A model generated the notes under the pieces. That model was not told the DNA's origin, did no database searches, and saw nothing but the letters and a program-made list of their open reading frames with translations. Positions 22,917 through 36,023 of a stretch of DNA of 64,000 bases are shown here, in pieces. The stretch is from Oasisia sp. SBJ-2009 (Eukaryota > Annelida > Polychaeta > Sabellida > Siboglinidae): positions 20,974,326 to 21,038,325 of the forward strand of contig OZ024866.1 of assembly GCA_964017155.1 (NCBI GenBank), written 5' to 3'. The translations under genes were made by a program, and so were the position numbers. Every line of letters begins with the position of its first letter. Position 1 is the first letter of the stretch.

Positions 22917-25028
22917 TTATGTGTGAGCTGGATAGGTGTGGTCGTCTACAGATCTGTCACGAAGACAGTAGGGGTGTTCTACCACAGTGCTCTTATTCAC
23001 CTTGACCTTGACCTTGGGTTTTTTCACATTGACCTTGCTCTTGTTTGTTGTTGTCATTTCTTGGTCCAGTTGGCCCTTGCGATAGACTGCCTTCTGTGCA
23101 GCCACTCTCGTCTGAGCTGAGGCCTCCCTCTGTCGCTTTGCTACGTGAACGGCATCAAACCGTTTCCTCTTGTTTACTAACAAACGTCTCCTCACTGCGC
23201 GTCGGTGCATGTACATTCTGTGATACAATGCCTCGCGTTGTATTTGGGCAGCAACCCGTGCTACCCTGCCACCTCTAGTTATGGGTGCCCTGTTACTCTC
23301 CAGCTTCCTCAGTAGTGAGGCTCCAGTGCCATAATTCAGCCTATCTATGGCTGCACACGCCCTGCCCGTGACATTGCGTGAGAAGTTCACATTCTTGGGA
23401 AGCGATGCCGATAGCGATCGGTTCAAGCCTTCATTTCGGTTCGTGTTCATGCATAACTTCGTCATCTCCAGAGCGCGAACACCGAGTCTGATGTTAATCA
23501 GATTTCGTAGAGTCGCTCTGTCTGTGTCCGTCATGTTCAGATGTGATATACGCCCTGAGTGTAAGTGCACTGATTTCTTCCACCAGTTCTTGCGTTTGCC
23601 ACCAGCGCAGACAACAGAGTAGTACCGGCACTTCTCACACTCCCCACTGTAGCAGTCTAGTGTCGTCTCAATGACGCGAGGCATCAGTGAGGCCACCTTT
23701 TTGGTGTCACCAGCATATAGGTCATTCATCGCACTGTGTATTTGATGGCACCTGGTCTTCACGTCAAGTGAAAACATTTTTCTCTGCTCTTTTCGTATTA
23801 CTGCTGTCGTCCCCGGAAACATGCGCTCACTAAACTGCGCCTTGATCATTTTCCTAAACAGCGACGACCCTAAGTGTGTAGTGTCAGCTTGTCGCTCGAC
23901 ATTTGACGTTGTTCCTGACATCCCTGCCTTCACGCCTTCGGCACCGTGTGCATCTCCATCGGTGACGATGTATGGCAGTCCGACATCTTGTGCCGCAAAC
24001 TGTCGCCCTATCTCAGCCCCTGCTGTATACTCGGAGAGAGGCTCACTGGCTGGCAGCGTTGCCGTACAGTTTGCATGGCCTGGACATGTCACATTCACTC
24101 CTCGCCTCCTCAGTGAAGCACCCAGTGTGCATAGCTTGTTCTGGATGCTTATCCCAACTATCTCATTCTGTGCTGTCTGCTTCTCGACAGCAACAGTGAT
24201 CGCCTGGCTGGCATTCTGTCCTGCGTGATACGCTCCAGTGATGCACGTGGTGTTATAGCGACTATCAATCGCGATATTTATGGGCGCATTCTCGGGTAGA
24301 CCACGCAGCCGATTTATTTGCTTCACGTCTTCGCGTTTCTTTGCCAGGTCTGCCAATGTCATCGTCGACGTTGTGTCACCAACCTTGTTGGCAGTTTTTT
24401 GCATGGCGCTGATGCATGGTGATGGCACATTCATACTAGCAAAAATTACTCGGCTCTTTACTATGCCTGTTGTACTCTCCTGTAATCCGACTTGCAGTCC
24501 AATGTTAGGCGCCGCTGGCTTACGGCCTCGCCTTCCTGTCTCCACTTCATGGTACAGTTTATACATCCTTGATGTGTATCCACATTTCTTGCATCGTAGA
24601 CAACACTGCCAACACAATCCTACTTTGATTTCTCTGCCACACTCGCCTTCCGTCACTGAATGCTCCTCGATGCACTCGTTGTACATCGTTTCCATCCGGC
24701 CTTTGTCGTACAGCCGCATTTCCTCACGTGTATCTTCTCCTCCTCCTTGTAGATACACCGATGTCAAGTCGTCATTGTCGTGATCATCGCGGCGTGGCCG
24801 CAGGATCTTCGCCTCGCCAGAGTGCCCTTCTGCATCTGGCACCTCGATGAGGACAGCTGGCGTCACTTTTGTGACGTGCGTAAACTCAGCTTGGGTAAGT
24901 CTGGGCATCCATCGGGCTAAACTTTCTCCATCTCCAGTCTGCTCTTCAATGCTGTCCTCTTTCTTGGACGCGTATGCAGGATGACCCTTCCTAAAACCAC
25001 AGGCCCTTTCACTCTTTCGCGGAGACAT
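22917..25028 (-). CDS. MULE transposase, unit 7, full length 703 aa
   Basis: The translation equals units 1 and 5. Catalytic residues, Cys clusters and the basic tail are all present. Confidence 0.88.
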   Translation of the reverse strand: MSPRKSERACGFRKGHPAYASKKEDSIEEQTGDGESLARWMPRLTQAEFTHVTKVTPAVLIEVPDAEGHSGEAKILRPRRDDHDNDDLTSVYLQGGGEDTREEMRLYDKGRMETMYNECIEEHSVTEGECGREIKVGLCWQCCLRCKKCGYTSRMYKLYHEVETGRRGRKPAAPNIGLQVGLQESTTGIVKSRVIFASMNVPSPCISAMQKTANKVGDTTSTMTLADLAKKREDVKQINRLRGLPENAPINIAIDSRYNTTCITGAYHAGQNASQAITVAVEKQTAQNEIVGISIQNKLCTLGASLRRRGVNVTCPGHANCTATLPASEPLSEYTAGAEIGRQFAAQDVGLPYIVTDGDAHGAEGVKAGMSGTTSNVERQADTTHLGSSLFRKMIKAQFSERMFPGTTAVIRKEQRKMFSLDVKTRCHQIHSAMNDLYAGDTKKVASLMPRVIETTLDCYSGECEKCRYYSVVCAGGKRKNWWKKSVHLHSGRISHLNMTDTDRATLRNLINIRLGVRALEMTKLCMNTNRNEGLNRSLSASLPKNVNFSRNVTGRACAAIDRLNYGTGASLLRKLESNRAPITRGGRVARVAAQIQREALYHRMYMHRRAVRRRLLVNKRKRFDAVHVAKRQREASAQTRVAAQKAVYRKGQLDQEMTTTNKSKVNVKKPKVKVKVNKSTVVEHPYCLRDRSVDDHTYPAHT

Positions 25029-25899
25029 GATGACAATTGAAATACACACACACAAAATTCCAAATGTGACACACCAGAGTAATCCAACCTAGTGACCAGC
25101 TGACACTAAGCTCACATGGCTGCTGCAACTTTAGTGGGGTGGGGTACATAATTTCCTCCAATCAAGCGATTGTTTACACCAGTAGTCCCATGTACAATTG
25201 ATTTGTGATTTACAACCCTCCCTGGATGTGATATGTCAAATATTTTGTTTCTACCAGGTGGCATCAAAGCTGGAACAGCCCACTTGTGCATCAGGCCTGC
25301 ATTCTGCCCGCATGTCGTTGACATGTACCTGTGCACGACAGGAAACGAGGCTGCTGTGTGAGTGTTTGATGTGGCTTTTTTTCATACCCCATATCAGCAC
25401 TAATACACATGTGTCTTTGGAGCTGGCTTTAATTCGTGAAGTTTACACCCTTTTTTTAACAAATGGGATCTTTTAAAAGGCAAATGTTCAATATTTTTGG
25501 CCAAAAAACAAGCATAATGCAGAATATTAAAAAAAAATACCAACATTGCACTATAGTGATTAAATTCAGTGTCTTCAAGGTCGTCTTAGTGTAACCAATG
25601 TGACACTGGGGTCAGAATTCATATAATATCAACTACTATAATTAATGTATTGTCCCACTAAAGCTCGTATATATACATCATTCATGACACAGTAGATATT
25701 TCTCCACAACGGACGGGTGTGACCTTCAAAGACATGTCAGTTAATGTGTGCGGCTATACGGAAAAAATCCTTAGATGAATTTCTTTAATATATGCATTGC
25801 TTCAATGTAATATATTTTTCGTGAAGATTTGCTCTATTCGGGCAATCTAATTGAATTTGGACTGGTCTGTTTCCGTGACAACATTGAGCAACAGACAAC

Positions 25900-26348
25900 A
25901 TGGACGACGCGTTTGTACTCCATTACAAGGGGAAATTGAGGGAGAAAACAGTTGTGGCAGCAAATGGAGAGTGTTTGTTGTGGACTGGAAGTAGATGTTG
26001 TGTACGGGGAGGGGTGGTTGGGAATTATGGGGTGATTTACGTTAAATGTCGCCAACTTCGTGGTCGTGGTTTGCGCTGGAAACTGATGAGAGAGTTCATC
26101 GTTTAGCATACATGTTGCACCACAAGGAATGGGAACTTCCGCCAGATATGCACTGTAGCCACTTGTGTCACAATTCTCTATGTATAAATGTCAATCATTT
26201 AATACTCGAGACTCCATTTGTGAATGGTAACAGGAAGCAGTGTGCCAGAGAAAACATATGCTTAGGCCATGATCAAGCCCCACCATGCATTTTTTTTAAA
26301 TACACATACCTTTTAAGAATACGAGGTAATGAAATTAATTGCAATTAG
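25900..26348 (+). CDS. His-Me nuclease-like gene, unit 8, same GA frameshift
   Basis: This is a type B copy with the Ala variant, NRKQC and 8-T end. The frame is interrupted by the shared GA expansion. Confidence 0.75.
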
Positions 26349-26697
26349 CATGTACTTACCATTGCATAAGTCGTTCATCAGTCTCCATTTCTTTTGATCA
26401 GATCTGTCTGTCTGTGCGTCCTTTTGTTGGCCCATACAGCATTGTGTTTGCAGGTTGTGTCAGACAGTGTAGTCTTTCTTCTGTTGATCCGGGTCTGGCT
26501 TATTGTGTATTGTCTAATTGTCTGTGTACCCTCTGTGTATTCTCTATTGTAAGTAAATCACTGGGGTGTGACAACTCAGAGTTCTACTAATTATGTGTGA
26601 GCTGGATAGGTGTGGTCGTCTACAGATCTGTCACGAAGACAGTAGGGGTGTTCTACCACAGTGCTCTTATTCACCTTGACCTTGACCTTGGGTTTTT

Positions 26698-28689
26698 TCA
26701 CATTGACCTTGCTCTTGTTGTTGTCATTTCTTGGTCCAGTTGGCCCTTGCGATAGATTGCCTTCTGTGCAGCCACTCTCGTCTGAGCTGAGGCCTCCCTC
26801 TGTCGCTTTGCTGCGTGAACGGCATCAAACCGTTTCCTCTTGTTTACTAACAAACGTCTCCTCACTGCGCGTCGGTGCATGTACATTCTGTGATACAATG
26901 CCTCGCGTTGTATTTGCGCAGCAACCCGTGCTACCCTGCCACCTCTAGTTATGGGTGCCCTGTTACTTTCCAGCTTCCTCAGTAGTGAGGCTCCAGTGCC
27001 ATAATTCAGCCTATCTATGGCTGCACACGCCCTGCCCGTGACATTGCGTGAGAAGTTCACATTCTTGGGAAGCGATGCCGATAGCGATCGGTTCAAGCCT
27101 TCATTTCGGTTCGTGTTCATGCATAACTTCGTCATCTCCAGAGCGCGAACTCCGAGTCTGATGTTAATCAGATTTCGTAGAGTCGCTCTGTCTGTGTCCG
27201 TCATGTTCAGATGTGATATACGCCCTGAGTGTAAGTGCACTGATTTCTTCCACCAGTTCTTGCGTTTGCCACCAGCGCAGACAACAGAGTAGTACCGGCA
27301 CTTCTCACACTCCCCACTGTAGCAGTCTAGTGTCGTCTCAATGACGCGAGGCATCAGTGAGGCCACCTTTTTGGTGTCACCAGCATATAGGTCATTCATC
27401 ACACTGTGTATTTGATGGCACCTGGTCTTCACGTCAAGTGAAAACATTTTTCTCTGCTCTTTTCGTATTACTGCTGTCGTCCCCGGAAACATGCGCTCAC
27501 TAAACTGCTCCTTGATCATTTTCCTAAACAGCGACGACCCTAAGTGTGTAGTGTCAGCTTGTCGCTCGACATTTGACGTTGTTCCTGACATCCCTGCCTT
27601 CACGCCTTCGGCACCGTGTGCATCTCCATCGGTGACGATGTATGGCAGTCCGACATCTTGTGCCGCAAACTGTCGCCCTATCTCAGCCCCTGCTGTATAC
27701 TCGGAGAGAGGCTCACTGGCTGGCAGCGTTGCCGTACAGTTTGCATGGCCTGGACATGTCACATTCACTCCTCGCCTCCTCAGTGAAGCACCCAGTGTGC
27801 ATAGCTTGTTCTGGATGCTTATCCCAACTATCTCATTCTGTGCTGTCTGCTTCTCGACAGCAACAGTGATCGCCTGGCTGGCATTCTGTCCTGCGTGATA
27901 CGCTCCAGTGATGCACGTGGTGTTATAGAGACTATCAATCGCGATATTTATGGGCGCATTCTCGGGTAGACCACGCAGCCGATTTATTTGCTTCACGTCT
28001 TCGCGTTTCTTTGCCAATGTCATCGTCGACGTTGTGTCACCAACCTTGTTGGCAGTTTTTTGCATGGCGCTGATGCATGGTGATGGCACATTCATACTAG
28101 CAAAAATTACTCGGCTCTTTACTATGCCTGTTGTACTCTCCTGTAATCCGACTTGCAGTCCAATGTTAGGCGCCGCTGGCTTACGGCCTCGCCTTCCTGT
28201 CTCCACTTCATGGTACAGTTTATACATCCTTGATGTGTATCCACATTTCTTGCATCGTAGACAACACTGCCAACACAATCCTACTTTGATTTCTCTGCCA
28301 CACTCGCCTTCCGTCACTGAATGCTCCTCGATGCACTCGTTGTACATCGTTTCCATCCGGCCTTTGTCGTACAGCCGCATTTCCTCACGTGTATCTTCTC
28401 CTCCTCCTTGTAGATACACCGATGTCAAGTCGTCATTGTCGTGATCATCGCGGCGTGGCCGCAGGATCTTCGCCTCGCCAGAGTGCCCTTCTGCATCTGG
28501 CACCTCGATGAGGCCAGCTGGCGTCACTTTTGTGACGTGCGTAAACTCAGCTTGGGTAAGTCTGGGCATCCATCGGGCTAAACTTTCTCCATCTCCAGTC
28601 TGCTCTTCAATGCTGTCCTCTTTCTTGGACGCGTATGCAGGATGACCCTTCCTAAAACCACAGGCCCTTTCACTCTTTCGCGGAGACAT
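26698..28689 (-). CDS. MULE transposase, unit 8, altered C-terminus (663 aa)
   Basis: The translation is the same as units 2 and 6, with the core intact and the tail replaced by RARSM. Confidence 0.85.
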   Translation of the reverse strand: MSPRKSERACGFRKGHPAYASKKEDSIEEQTGDGESLARWMPRLTQAEFTHVTKVTPAGLIEVPDAEGHSGEAKILRPRRDDHDNDDLTSVYLQGGGEDTREEMRLYDKGRMETMYNECIEEHSVTEGECGREIKVGLCWQCCLRCKKCGYTSRMYKLYHEVETGRRGRKPAAPNIGLQVGLQESTTGIVKSRVIFASMNVPSPCISAMQKTANKVGDTTSTMTLAKKREDVKQINRLRGLPENAPINIAIDSLYNTTCITGAYHAGQNASQAITVAVEKQTAQNEIVGISIQNKLCTLGASLRRRGVNVTCPGHANCTATLPASEPLSEYTAGAEIGRQFAAQDVGLPYIVTDGDAHGAEGVKAGMSGTTSNVERQADTTHLGSSLFRKMIKEQFSERMFPGTTAVIRKEQRKMFSLDVKTRCHQIHSVMNDLYAGDTKKVASLMPRVIETTLDCYSGECEKCRYYSVVCAGGKRKNWWKKSVHLHSGRISHLNMTDTDRATLRNLINIRLGVRALEMTKLCMNTNRNEGLNRSLSASLPKNVNFSRNVTGRACAAIDRLNYGTGASLLRKLESNRAPITRGGRVARVAAQIQREALYHRMYMHRRAVRRRLLVNKRKRFDAVHAAKRQREASAQTRVAAQKAIYRKGQLDQEMTTTRARSM

Positions 28690-29560
28690 GATGACAATTG
28701 AAATACACACACACAAAATTCCAAATGTGACACACCAGAGTAATCCAACCTAGTGACCAGCTGACACTAAGCTCACATGGCTGCTGCAACTTTAGTGGGG
28801 TGGGGTACATAATTTCCTCCAATCAAGCGATTGTTTACACCAGTAGTCCCATGTACAATTGATTTGTGATTTACAACCCTCCCTGGATGTGATATGTCAA
28901 ATATTTTGTTTCTACCAGGTGGCATCAAAGCTGGAACAGCCCACTTGTGCATCAGGCCTGCATTCTGCCCGCTCGTCGTTGACATGTACCTGTGCACGAC
29001 AGGAAACGAGGCTGCTGTGTGAGTGTTTGATGTAACTTTTTTGCATACCCCATATCAGCACTAATACACATGTGTCTTTGGAGCTGGCTTTAATTCGTGA
29101 AGTTTACACCCTTTTTTTAACAAATGGGATCTTTTAAAAGGCAAATGTTCAATATTTTTGGCCAAAAAACAAGCATAATGCAGAATATTAAAAAAAAATA
29201 CCAACATTGCACTATAGTGATTAAATTCAGTGTCTTCAAGGTCGTCTTAGTGTAACCAATGTGACACTGGGGTCAGAATTCATATAATATCAACTACTAT
29301 AATTAATGTATTGTCCCACTAAAGCTCGTATATATACATCATTCATGACACAGTAGATATTTCTCCACAACGGACGGGTGTGACCTTCAAAGACATGTCA
29401 GTTAATGTGTGCGGCTATACGGAAAAAATCCTTAGATGAATTTCTTTAATATATGCATTGCTTCAATGTAATATATTTTTCGTGAAGATTTGCTCTAATC
29501 GGGCAATCTAATTGAATTTGGACTGGTCTGTTTCCGTGACAACATTGAGCAACAGACAAC

Positions 29561-29961
29561 ATGGACGACGCGTTTGTACTCCATTACAAGGGGAAATTGA
29601 GGGAGAAAACAGTTGTGGCAGCAAATGGAGAGTGTTTGTTGTGGACTGGAAGTAGATGTTGTGTACGGGGAGGGGTGGTTGGGAATTATGGGGTGATTTA
29701 CGTTAAATGTCGCCAACTTCGTGGTCGTGGTTTGCGCTGGAAACTGATGAGAGAGTTCATCGTTTAGCATACATGTTGCACCACAAGGAATGGGAACTTC
29801 CGCCAGATATGCACTGTAGCCACTTGTGTCACAATTCTCTATGTATAAATGTCAATCATTTAATACTCGAGACTCCATTTGTGAATGGTAACAGGAGGCA
29901 GTGTGCCAGAGAAAACATATGCTTAGGCCATGATCAAGCCCCACCATGCATTTTTTTTTAA
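29561..29961 (+). CDS. His-Me nuclease-like gene, unit 9, same GA frameshift
   Basis: It equals the unit 3 copy: NRRQC, 9-T run, stop after CIFF. The GA expansion is present. Confidence 0.75.
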
Positions 29962-30359
29962 ATACACATACCTTTTAAGAATACGAGGTAATGAAATTAA
30001 TTGCAATTAGCATGTACTTACCATTGCATAAGTCGTTCATCAGTCTCCATTTCTTTTGATCAGATCTGTCTGTCTGTGCGTCCTTTTGTTGGCCCATACA
30101 GCATTGTGTTTGCAGGTTGTGTCAGACAGTGTAGTCTTTCTTCTGTTGATCCGGGTCTGGCTTATTGTGTATTGTCTAATTGTCTGTGTACCCTCTGTGT
30201 ATTCTCTATTGTAAGTAAATCACTGGGGTGTGACAACTCAGAGTTCTACTAATTATGTGTGAGCTGGATAGGTGTGGTCGTCTACAGATCTGTCACGAAG
30301 ACAGTAGGGGTGTTCTACCACAGTGCTCTTATTCACCTTGACCTTGACCTTGGGTTTTT

Positions 30360-32356
30360 TCACATTGACCTTGCTCTTGTTGTCATTTCTTGGTCCAGTT
30401 GGCCCTTGCGATAGATTGCCTTCTGTGCAGCCACTCTCGTCTGAGCTGAGGCCTCCCTCTGTCGCTTTGCTGCGTGAACGGCATCAAACCGTTTCCTCTT
30501 GTTTACTAACAAACGTCTCCTCACTGCGCGTCGGTGCATGTACATTCTGTGATACAATGCCTCGCGTTGTATTTGCGCAGCAACCCGTGCTACCCTGCCA
30601 CCTCTAGTTATGGGTGCCCTGTTACTTTCCAGCTTCCTCAGTAGTGAGGCTCCAGTGCCATAATTCAGCCTATCTATGGCTGCACACGCCCTCCCGTGAC
30701 ATTGCGTGAGAAGTTCACATTCTTGGGAAGCGATGCCGATAGCGATCGGTTCAAGCCTTCATTTCGGTTCGTGTTCATGCATAACTTCGTCATCTCCAGA
30801 GCGCGAACACCGAGTCTGATGTTAATCAGATTTCGTAGAGTCGCTCTGTCTGTGTCCGTCATGTTCAGATGTGATATACGCCCTGAGTGTAAGTGCACTG
30901 ATTTCTTCCACCAGTTCTTGCGTTTGCCACCAGCGCAGACAACAGAGTAGTACCGGCACTTCTCACACTCCCCACTGTAGCAGTCTAGTGTCGTCTCAAT
31001 GACGCGAGGCATCAGTGAGGCCACCTTTTTGGTGTCACCAGCATATAGGTCATTCATCGCACTGTGTATTTGATGGCACCTGGTCTTCACGTCAAGTGAA
31101 AACATTTTTCTCTGCTCTTTTCGTATTACTGCTGTCGTCCCCGGAAACATGCGCTCACTAAACTGCGCCTTGATCATTTTCCTAAACAGCGACGACCCTA
31201 AGTGTGTAGTGTCAGCTTGTCGCTCGACATTTGACGTTGTTCCTGACATCCCTGCCTTCACGCCTTCGGCACCGTGTGCATCTCCATCGGTGACGATGTA
31301 TGGCAGTCCGACATCTTGTGCCGCAAACTGTCGCCCTATCTCAGCCCCTGCTGTATACTCGGAGAGAGGCTCACTGGCTGGCAGCGTTGCCGTACAGTTT
31401 GCATGGCCTGGACATGTCACATTCACTCCTCGCCTCCTCAGTGAAGCACCCAGTGTGCATAGCTTGTTCTGGATGCTTATCCCAACTATCTCATTCTGTG
31501 CTGTCTGCTTCTCGACAGCAACAGTGATCGCCTGGCTGGCATTCTGTCCTACGTGATACGCTCCAGTGATGCACGTGGTGTTATAGCGACTATCAATCGC
31601 GATATTTATGGGCGCATTCTCGGGTAGACCACGCAGCCGATTTATTTGCTTCACGTCTTCGCGTTTCTTTGCCAGGTCTGCCAATGTCATCGTCGACGTT
31701 GTGTCACCAACCTTGTTGGCAGTTTTTTGCATGGCGCTGATGCATGGTGATGGCACATTCATACTAGCAAAAATTACTCGGCTCTTTACTATGCCTGTTG
31801 TACTCTCCTGTAATCCGACTTGCAGTCCAATGTTAGGCGCCGCTGGCTTACGGCCTCGCCTTCCTGTCTCCACTTCATGGTACAGTTTATACATCCTTGA
31901 TGTGTATCCACATTTCTTGCATCGTAGACAACACTGCCAACACAATCCTACTTTGATTTCTCTGCCACACTCGCCTTCCGTCACTGAATGCTCCTCGATG
32001 CACTCGTTGTACATCGTTTCCATCCGGCCTTTGTCGTACAGCCGCATTTCCTCACGTGTATCTTCTCCTCCTCCTTGTAGATACACCGATGTCAAGTCGT
32101 CATTGTCGTGATCATCGCGGCGTGGCCGCAGGATCTTCGCCTCGCCAGAGTGCCCTTCTGCATCTGGCACCTCGATGAGGCCAGCTGGCGTCACTTTTGT
32201 GACGTGCGTAAACTCAGCTTGGGTAAGTCTGGGCATCCATCGGGCTAAACTTTCTCCATCTCCAGTCTGCTCTTCAATGCTGTCCTCTTTCTTGGACGCG
32301 TATGCAGGATGACCCTTCCTAAAACCACAGGCCCTTTCACTCTTTCGCGGAGACAT
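30360..32356 (-). pseudogene. MULE transposase, unit 9, frameshifted
   Basis: The one-base deletion of unit 3 is shared, giving a 560-residue product that ends at 30674. A private Ala-to-Val change (YHVGQN) lies just after the first catalytic Asp block. The tail remains readable in the original frame to 30360. Confidence 0.85.
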
Positions 32357-33227
32357 GATGACAATTGAAATACACACACACAAAATTCCAAATGTGACAC
32401 ACCAGAGTAATCCAACCTAGTGACCAGCTGACACTAAGCTCACATGGCTGCTGCAACTTTAGTGGGGTGGGGTACATAATTTCCTCCAATCAAGCGATTG
32501 TTTACACCAGTAGTCCCATGTACAATTGATTTGTGATTTACAACCCTCCCTGGATGTGATATGTCAAATATTTTGTTTCTACCAGGTGGCATCAAAGCTG
32601 GAACAGCCCACTTGTGCATCAGGCCTGCATTCTGCCCGCTCGTCGTTGACATGTACCTGTGCACGACAGGAAACGAGGCTGCTGTGTGAGTGTTTGATGT
32701 AACTTTTTTGCATACCCCATATCAGCACTAATACACATGTGTCTTTGGAGCTGGCTTTAATTCGTGAAGTTTACACCCTTTTTTTAACAAATGGGATCTT
32801 TTAAAAGGCAAATGTTCAATATTTTTGGCCAAAAAACAAGCATAATGCAGAATATTAAAAAAAAATACCAACATTGCACTATAGTGATTAAATTCAGTGT
32901 CTTCAAGGTCGTCTTAGTGTAACCAATGTGACACTGGGGTCAGAATTCATATAATATCAACTACTATAATTAATGTATTGTCCCACTAAAGCTCGTATAT
33001 ATACATCATTCATGACACAGTAGATATTTCTCCACAACGGACGGGTGTGACCTTCAAAGACATGTCAGTTAATGTGTGCGGCTATACGGAAAAAATCCTT
33101 AGATGAATTTCTTTAATATATGCATTGCTTCAATGTAATATATTTTTCGTGAAGATTTGCTCTAATCGGGCAATCTAATTGAATTTGGACTGGTCTGTTT
33201 CCGTGACAACATTGAGCAACAGACAAC

Positions 33228-33628
33228 ATGGACGACGCGTTTGTACTCCATTACAAGGGGAAATTGAGGGAGAAAACAGTTGTGGCAGCAAATGGAGAGT
33301 GTTTGTTGTGGACTGGAAGTAGATGTTGTGTACGGGGAGGGGTGGTTGGGAATTATGGGGTGATTTACGTTAAATGTCGCCAACTTCGTGGTCGTGGTTT
33401 GCGCTGGAAACTGATGAGAGAGTTCATCGTTTAGCATACATGTTGCACCACAAGGAATGGGAACTTCCGCCAGATATGCACTGTAGCCACTTGTGTCACA
33501 ATTCTCTATGTATAAATGTCAATCATTTAATACTCGAGACTCCATTTGTGAATGGTAACAGGAGGCAGTGTGCCAGAGAAAACATATGCTTAGGCCATGA
33601 TCAAGCCCCACCATGCATTTTTTTTTAA
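33228..33628 (+). CDS. His-Me nuclease-like gene, unit 10, same GA frameshift
   Basis: It is the same as units 3, 4 and 9 in translation, with the GA expansion and the early CIFF stop. Confidence 0.75.
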
Positions 33629-34026
33629 ATACACATACCTTTTAAGAATACGAGGTAATGAAATTAATTGCAATTAGCATGTACTTACCATTGCATAAGT
33701 CGTTCATCAGTCTCCATTTCTTTTGATCAGATCTGTCTGTCTGTGCGTCCTTTTGTTGGCCCATACAGCATTGTGTTTGCAGGTTGTGTCAGACAGTGTA
33801 GTCTTTCTTCTGTTGATCCGGGTCTGGCTTATTGTGTATTGTCTAATTGTCTGTGTACCCTCTGTGTATTCTCTATTGTAAGTAAATCACTGGGGTGTGA
33901 CAACTCAGAGTTCTACTAATTATGTGTGAGCTGGATAGGTGTGGTCGTCTACAGATCTGTCACGAAGACAGTAGGGGTGTTCTACCACAGTGCTCTTATT
34001 CACCTTGACCTTGACCTTGGGTTTTT

Positions 34027-36023
34027 TCACATTGACCTTGCTCTTGTTGTCATTTCTTGGTCCAGTTGGCCCTTGCGATAGATTGCCTTCTGTGCAGCCA
34101 CTCTCGTCTGAGCTGAGGCCTCCCTCTGTCGCTTTGCTGCGTGAACGGCATCAAACCGTTTCCTCTTGTTTACTAACAAACGTCTCCTCACTGCGCGTCG
34201 GTGCATGTACATTCTGTGATACAATGCCTCGCGTTGTATTTGCGCAGCAACCCGTGCTACCCTGCCACCTCTAGTTATGGGTGCCCTGTTACTTTCCAGC
34301 TTCCTCAGTAGTGAGGCTCCAGTGCCATAATTCAGCCTATCTATGGCTGCACACGCCCTCCCGTGACATTGCGTGAGAAGTTCACATTCTTGGGAAGCGA
34401 TGCCGATAGCGATCGGTTCAAGCCTTCATTTCGGTTCGTGTTCATGCATAACTTCGTCATCTCCAGAGCGCGAACACCGAGTCTGATGTTAATCAGATTT
34501 CGTAGAGTCGCTCTGTCTGTGTCCGTCATGTTCAGATGTGATATACGCCCTCAGTGTAAGTGCACTGATTTCTTCCACCAGTTCTTGCGTTTGCCACCAG
34601 CGCAGACAACAGAGTAGTACCGGCACTTCTCACACTCCCCACTGTAGCAGTCTAGTGTCGTCTCAATGACGCGAGGCATCAGTGAGGCCACCTTTTTGGT
34701 GTCACCAGCATATAGGTCATTCATCGCACTGTGTATTTGATGGCACCTGGTCTTCACGTCAAGTGAAAACATTTTTCTCTGCTCTTTTCGTATTACTGCT
34801 GTCGTCCCCGGAAACATGCGCTCACTAAACTGCGCCTTGATCATTTTCCTAAACAGCGACGACCCTAAGTGTGTAGTGTCAGCTTGTCGCTCGACATTTG
34901 ACGTTGTTCCTGACATCCCTGCCTTCACGCCTTCGGCACCGTGTGCATCTCCATCGGTGACGATGTATGGCAGTCCGACATCTTGTGCCGCAAACTGTCG
35001 CCCTATCTCAGCCCCTGCTGTATACTCGGAGAGAGGCTCACTGGCTGGCAGCGTTGCCGTACAGTTTGCATGGCCTGGACATGTCACATTCACTCCTCGC
35101 CTCCTCAGTGAAGCACCCAGTGTGCATAGCTTGTTCTGGATGCTTATCCCAACTATCTCATTCTGTGCTGTCTGCTTCTCGACAGCAACAGTGATCGCCT
35201 GGCTGGCATTCTGTCCTGCGTGATACGCTCCAGTGATGCACGTGGTGTTATAGCGACTATCAATCGCGATATTTATGGGCGCATTCTCGGGTAGACCACG
35301 CAGCCGATTTATTTGCTTCACGTCTTCGCGTTTCTTTGCCAGGTCTGCCAATGTCATCGTCGACGTTGTGTCACCAACCTTGTTGGCAGTTTTTTGCATG
35401 GCGCTGATGCATGGTGATGGCACATTCATACTAGCAAAAATTACTCGGCTCTTTACTATGCCTGTTGTACTCTCCTGTAATCCGACTTGCAGTCCAATGT
35501 TAGGCGCCGCTGGCTTACGGCCTCGCCTTCCTGTCTCCACTTCATGGTACAGTTTATACATCCTTGATGTGTATCCACATTTCTTGCATCGTAGACAACA
35601 CTGCCAACACAATCCTACTTTGATTTCTCTGCCACACTCGCCTTCCGTCACTGAATGCTCCTCGATGCACTCGTTGTACATCGTTTCCATCCGGCCTTTG
35701 TCGTACAGCCGCATTTCCTCACGTGTATCTTCTCCTCCTCCTTGTAGATACACCGATGTCAAGTCGTCATTGTCGTGATCATCGCGGCGTGGCCGCAGGA
35801 TCTTCGCCTCGCCAGAGTGCCCTTCTGCATCTGGCACCTCGATGAGGCCAGCTGGCGTCACTTTTGTGACGTGCGTAAACTCAGCTTGGGTAAGTCTGGG
35901 CATCCATCGGGCTAAACTTTCTCCATCTCCAGTCTGCTCTTCAATGCTGTCCTCTTTCTTGGACGCGTATGCAGGATGACCCTTCCTAAAACCACAGGCC
36001 CTTTCACTCTTTCGCGGAGACAT
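34027..36023 (-). pseudogene. MULE transposase, unit 10, nonsense plus frameshift
   Basis: It shares the TGA at 34551-34553 and the downstream one-base deletion with unit 4. The 490-residue product lacks the catalytic Glu. Confidence 0.88.

Larger units (their letters stand above)
22005..25678. mobile_element. Array unit 7 (type A, 3674 bp)
   Basis: This begins the second ABCD block, exactly 22,004 bp after unit 1. It has the Ala nuclease variant, unlike units 1 and 5. Confidence 0.9.
25679..29339. mobile_element. Array unit 8 (type B, 3661 bp)
   Basis: This is the B member of the second ABCD block. Markers match unit 6 more closely than unit 2 in the convergence zone (CAGCATTG). Confidence 0.9.
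29340..33006. mobile_element. Array unit 9 (type C, 3667 bp)
   Basis: This is the C member of the second ABCD block. A private G-to-A change near 31551 separates it from unit 3. Confidence 0.9.
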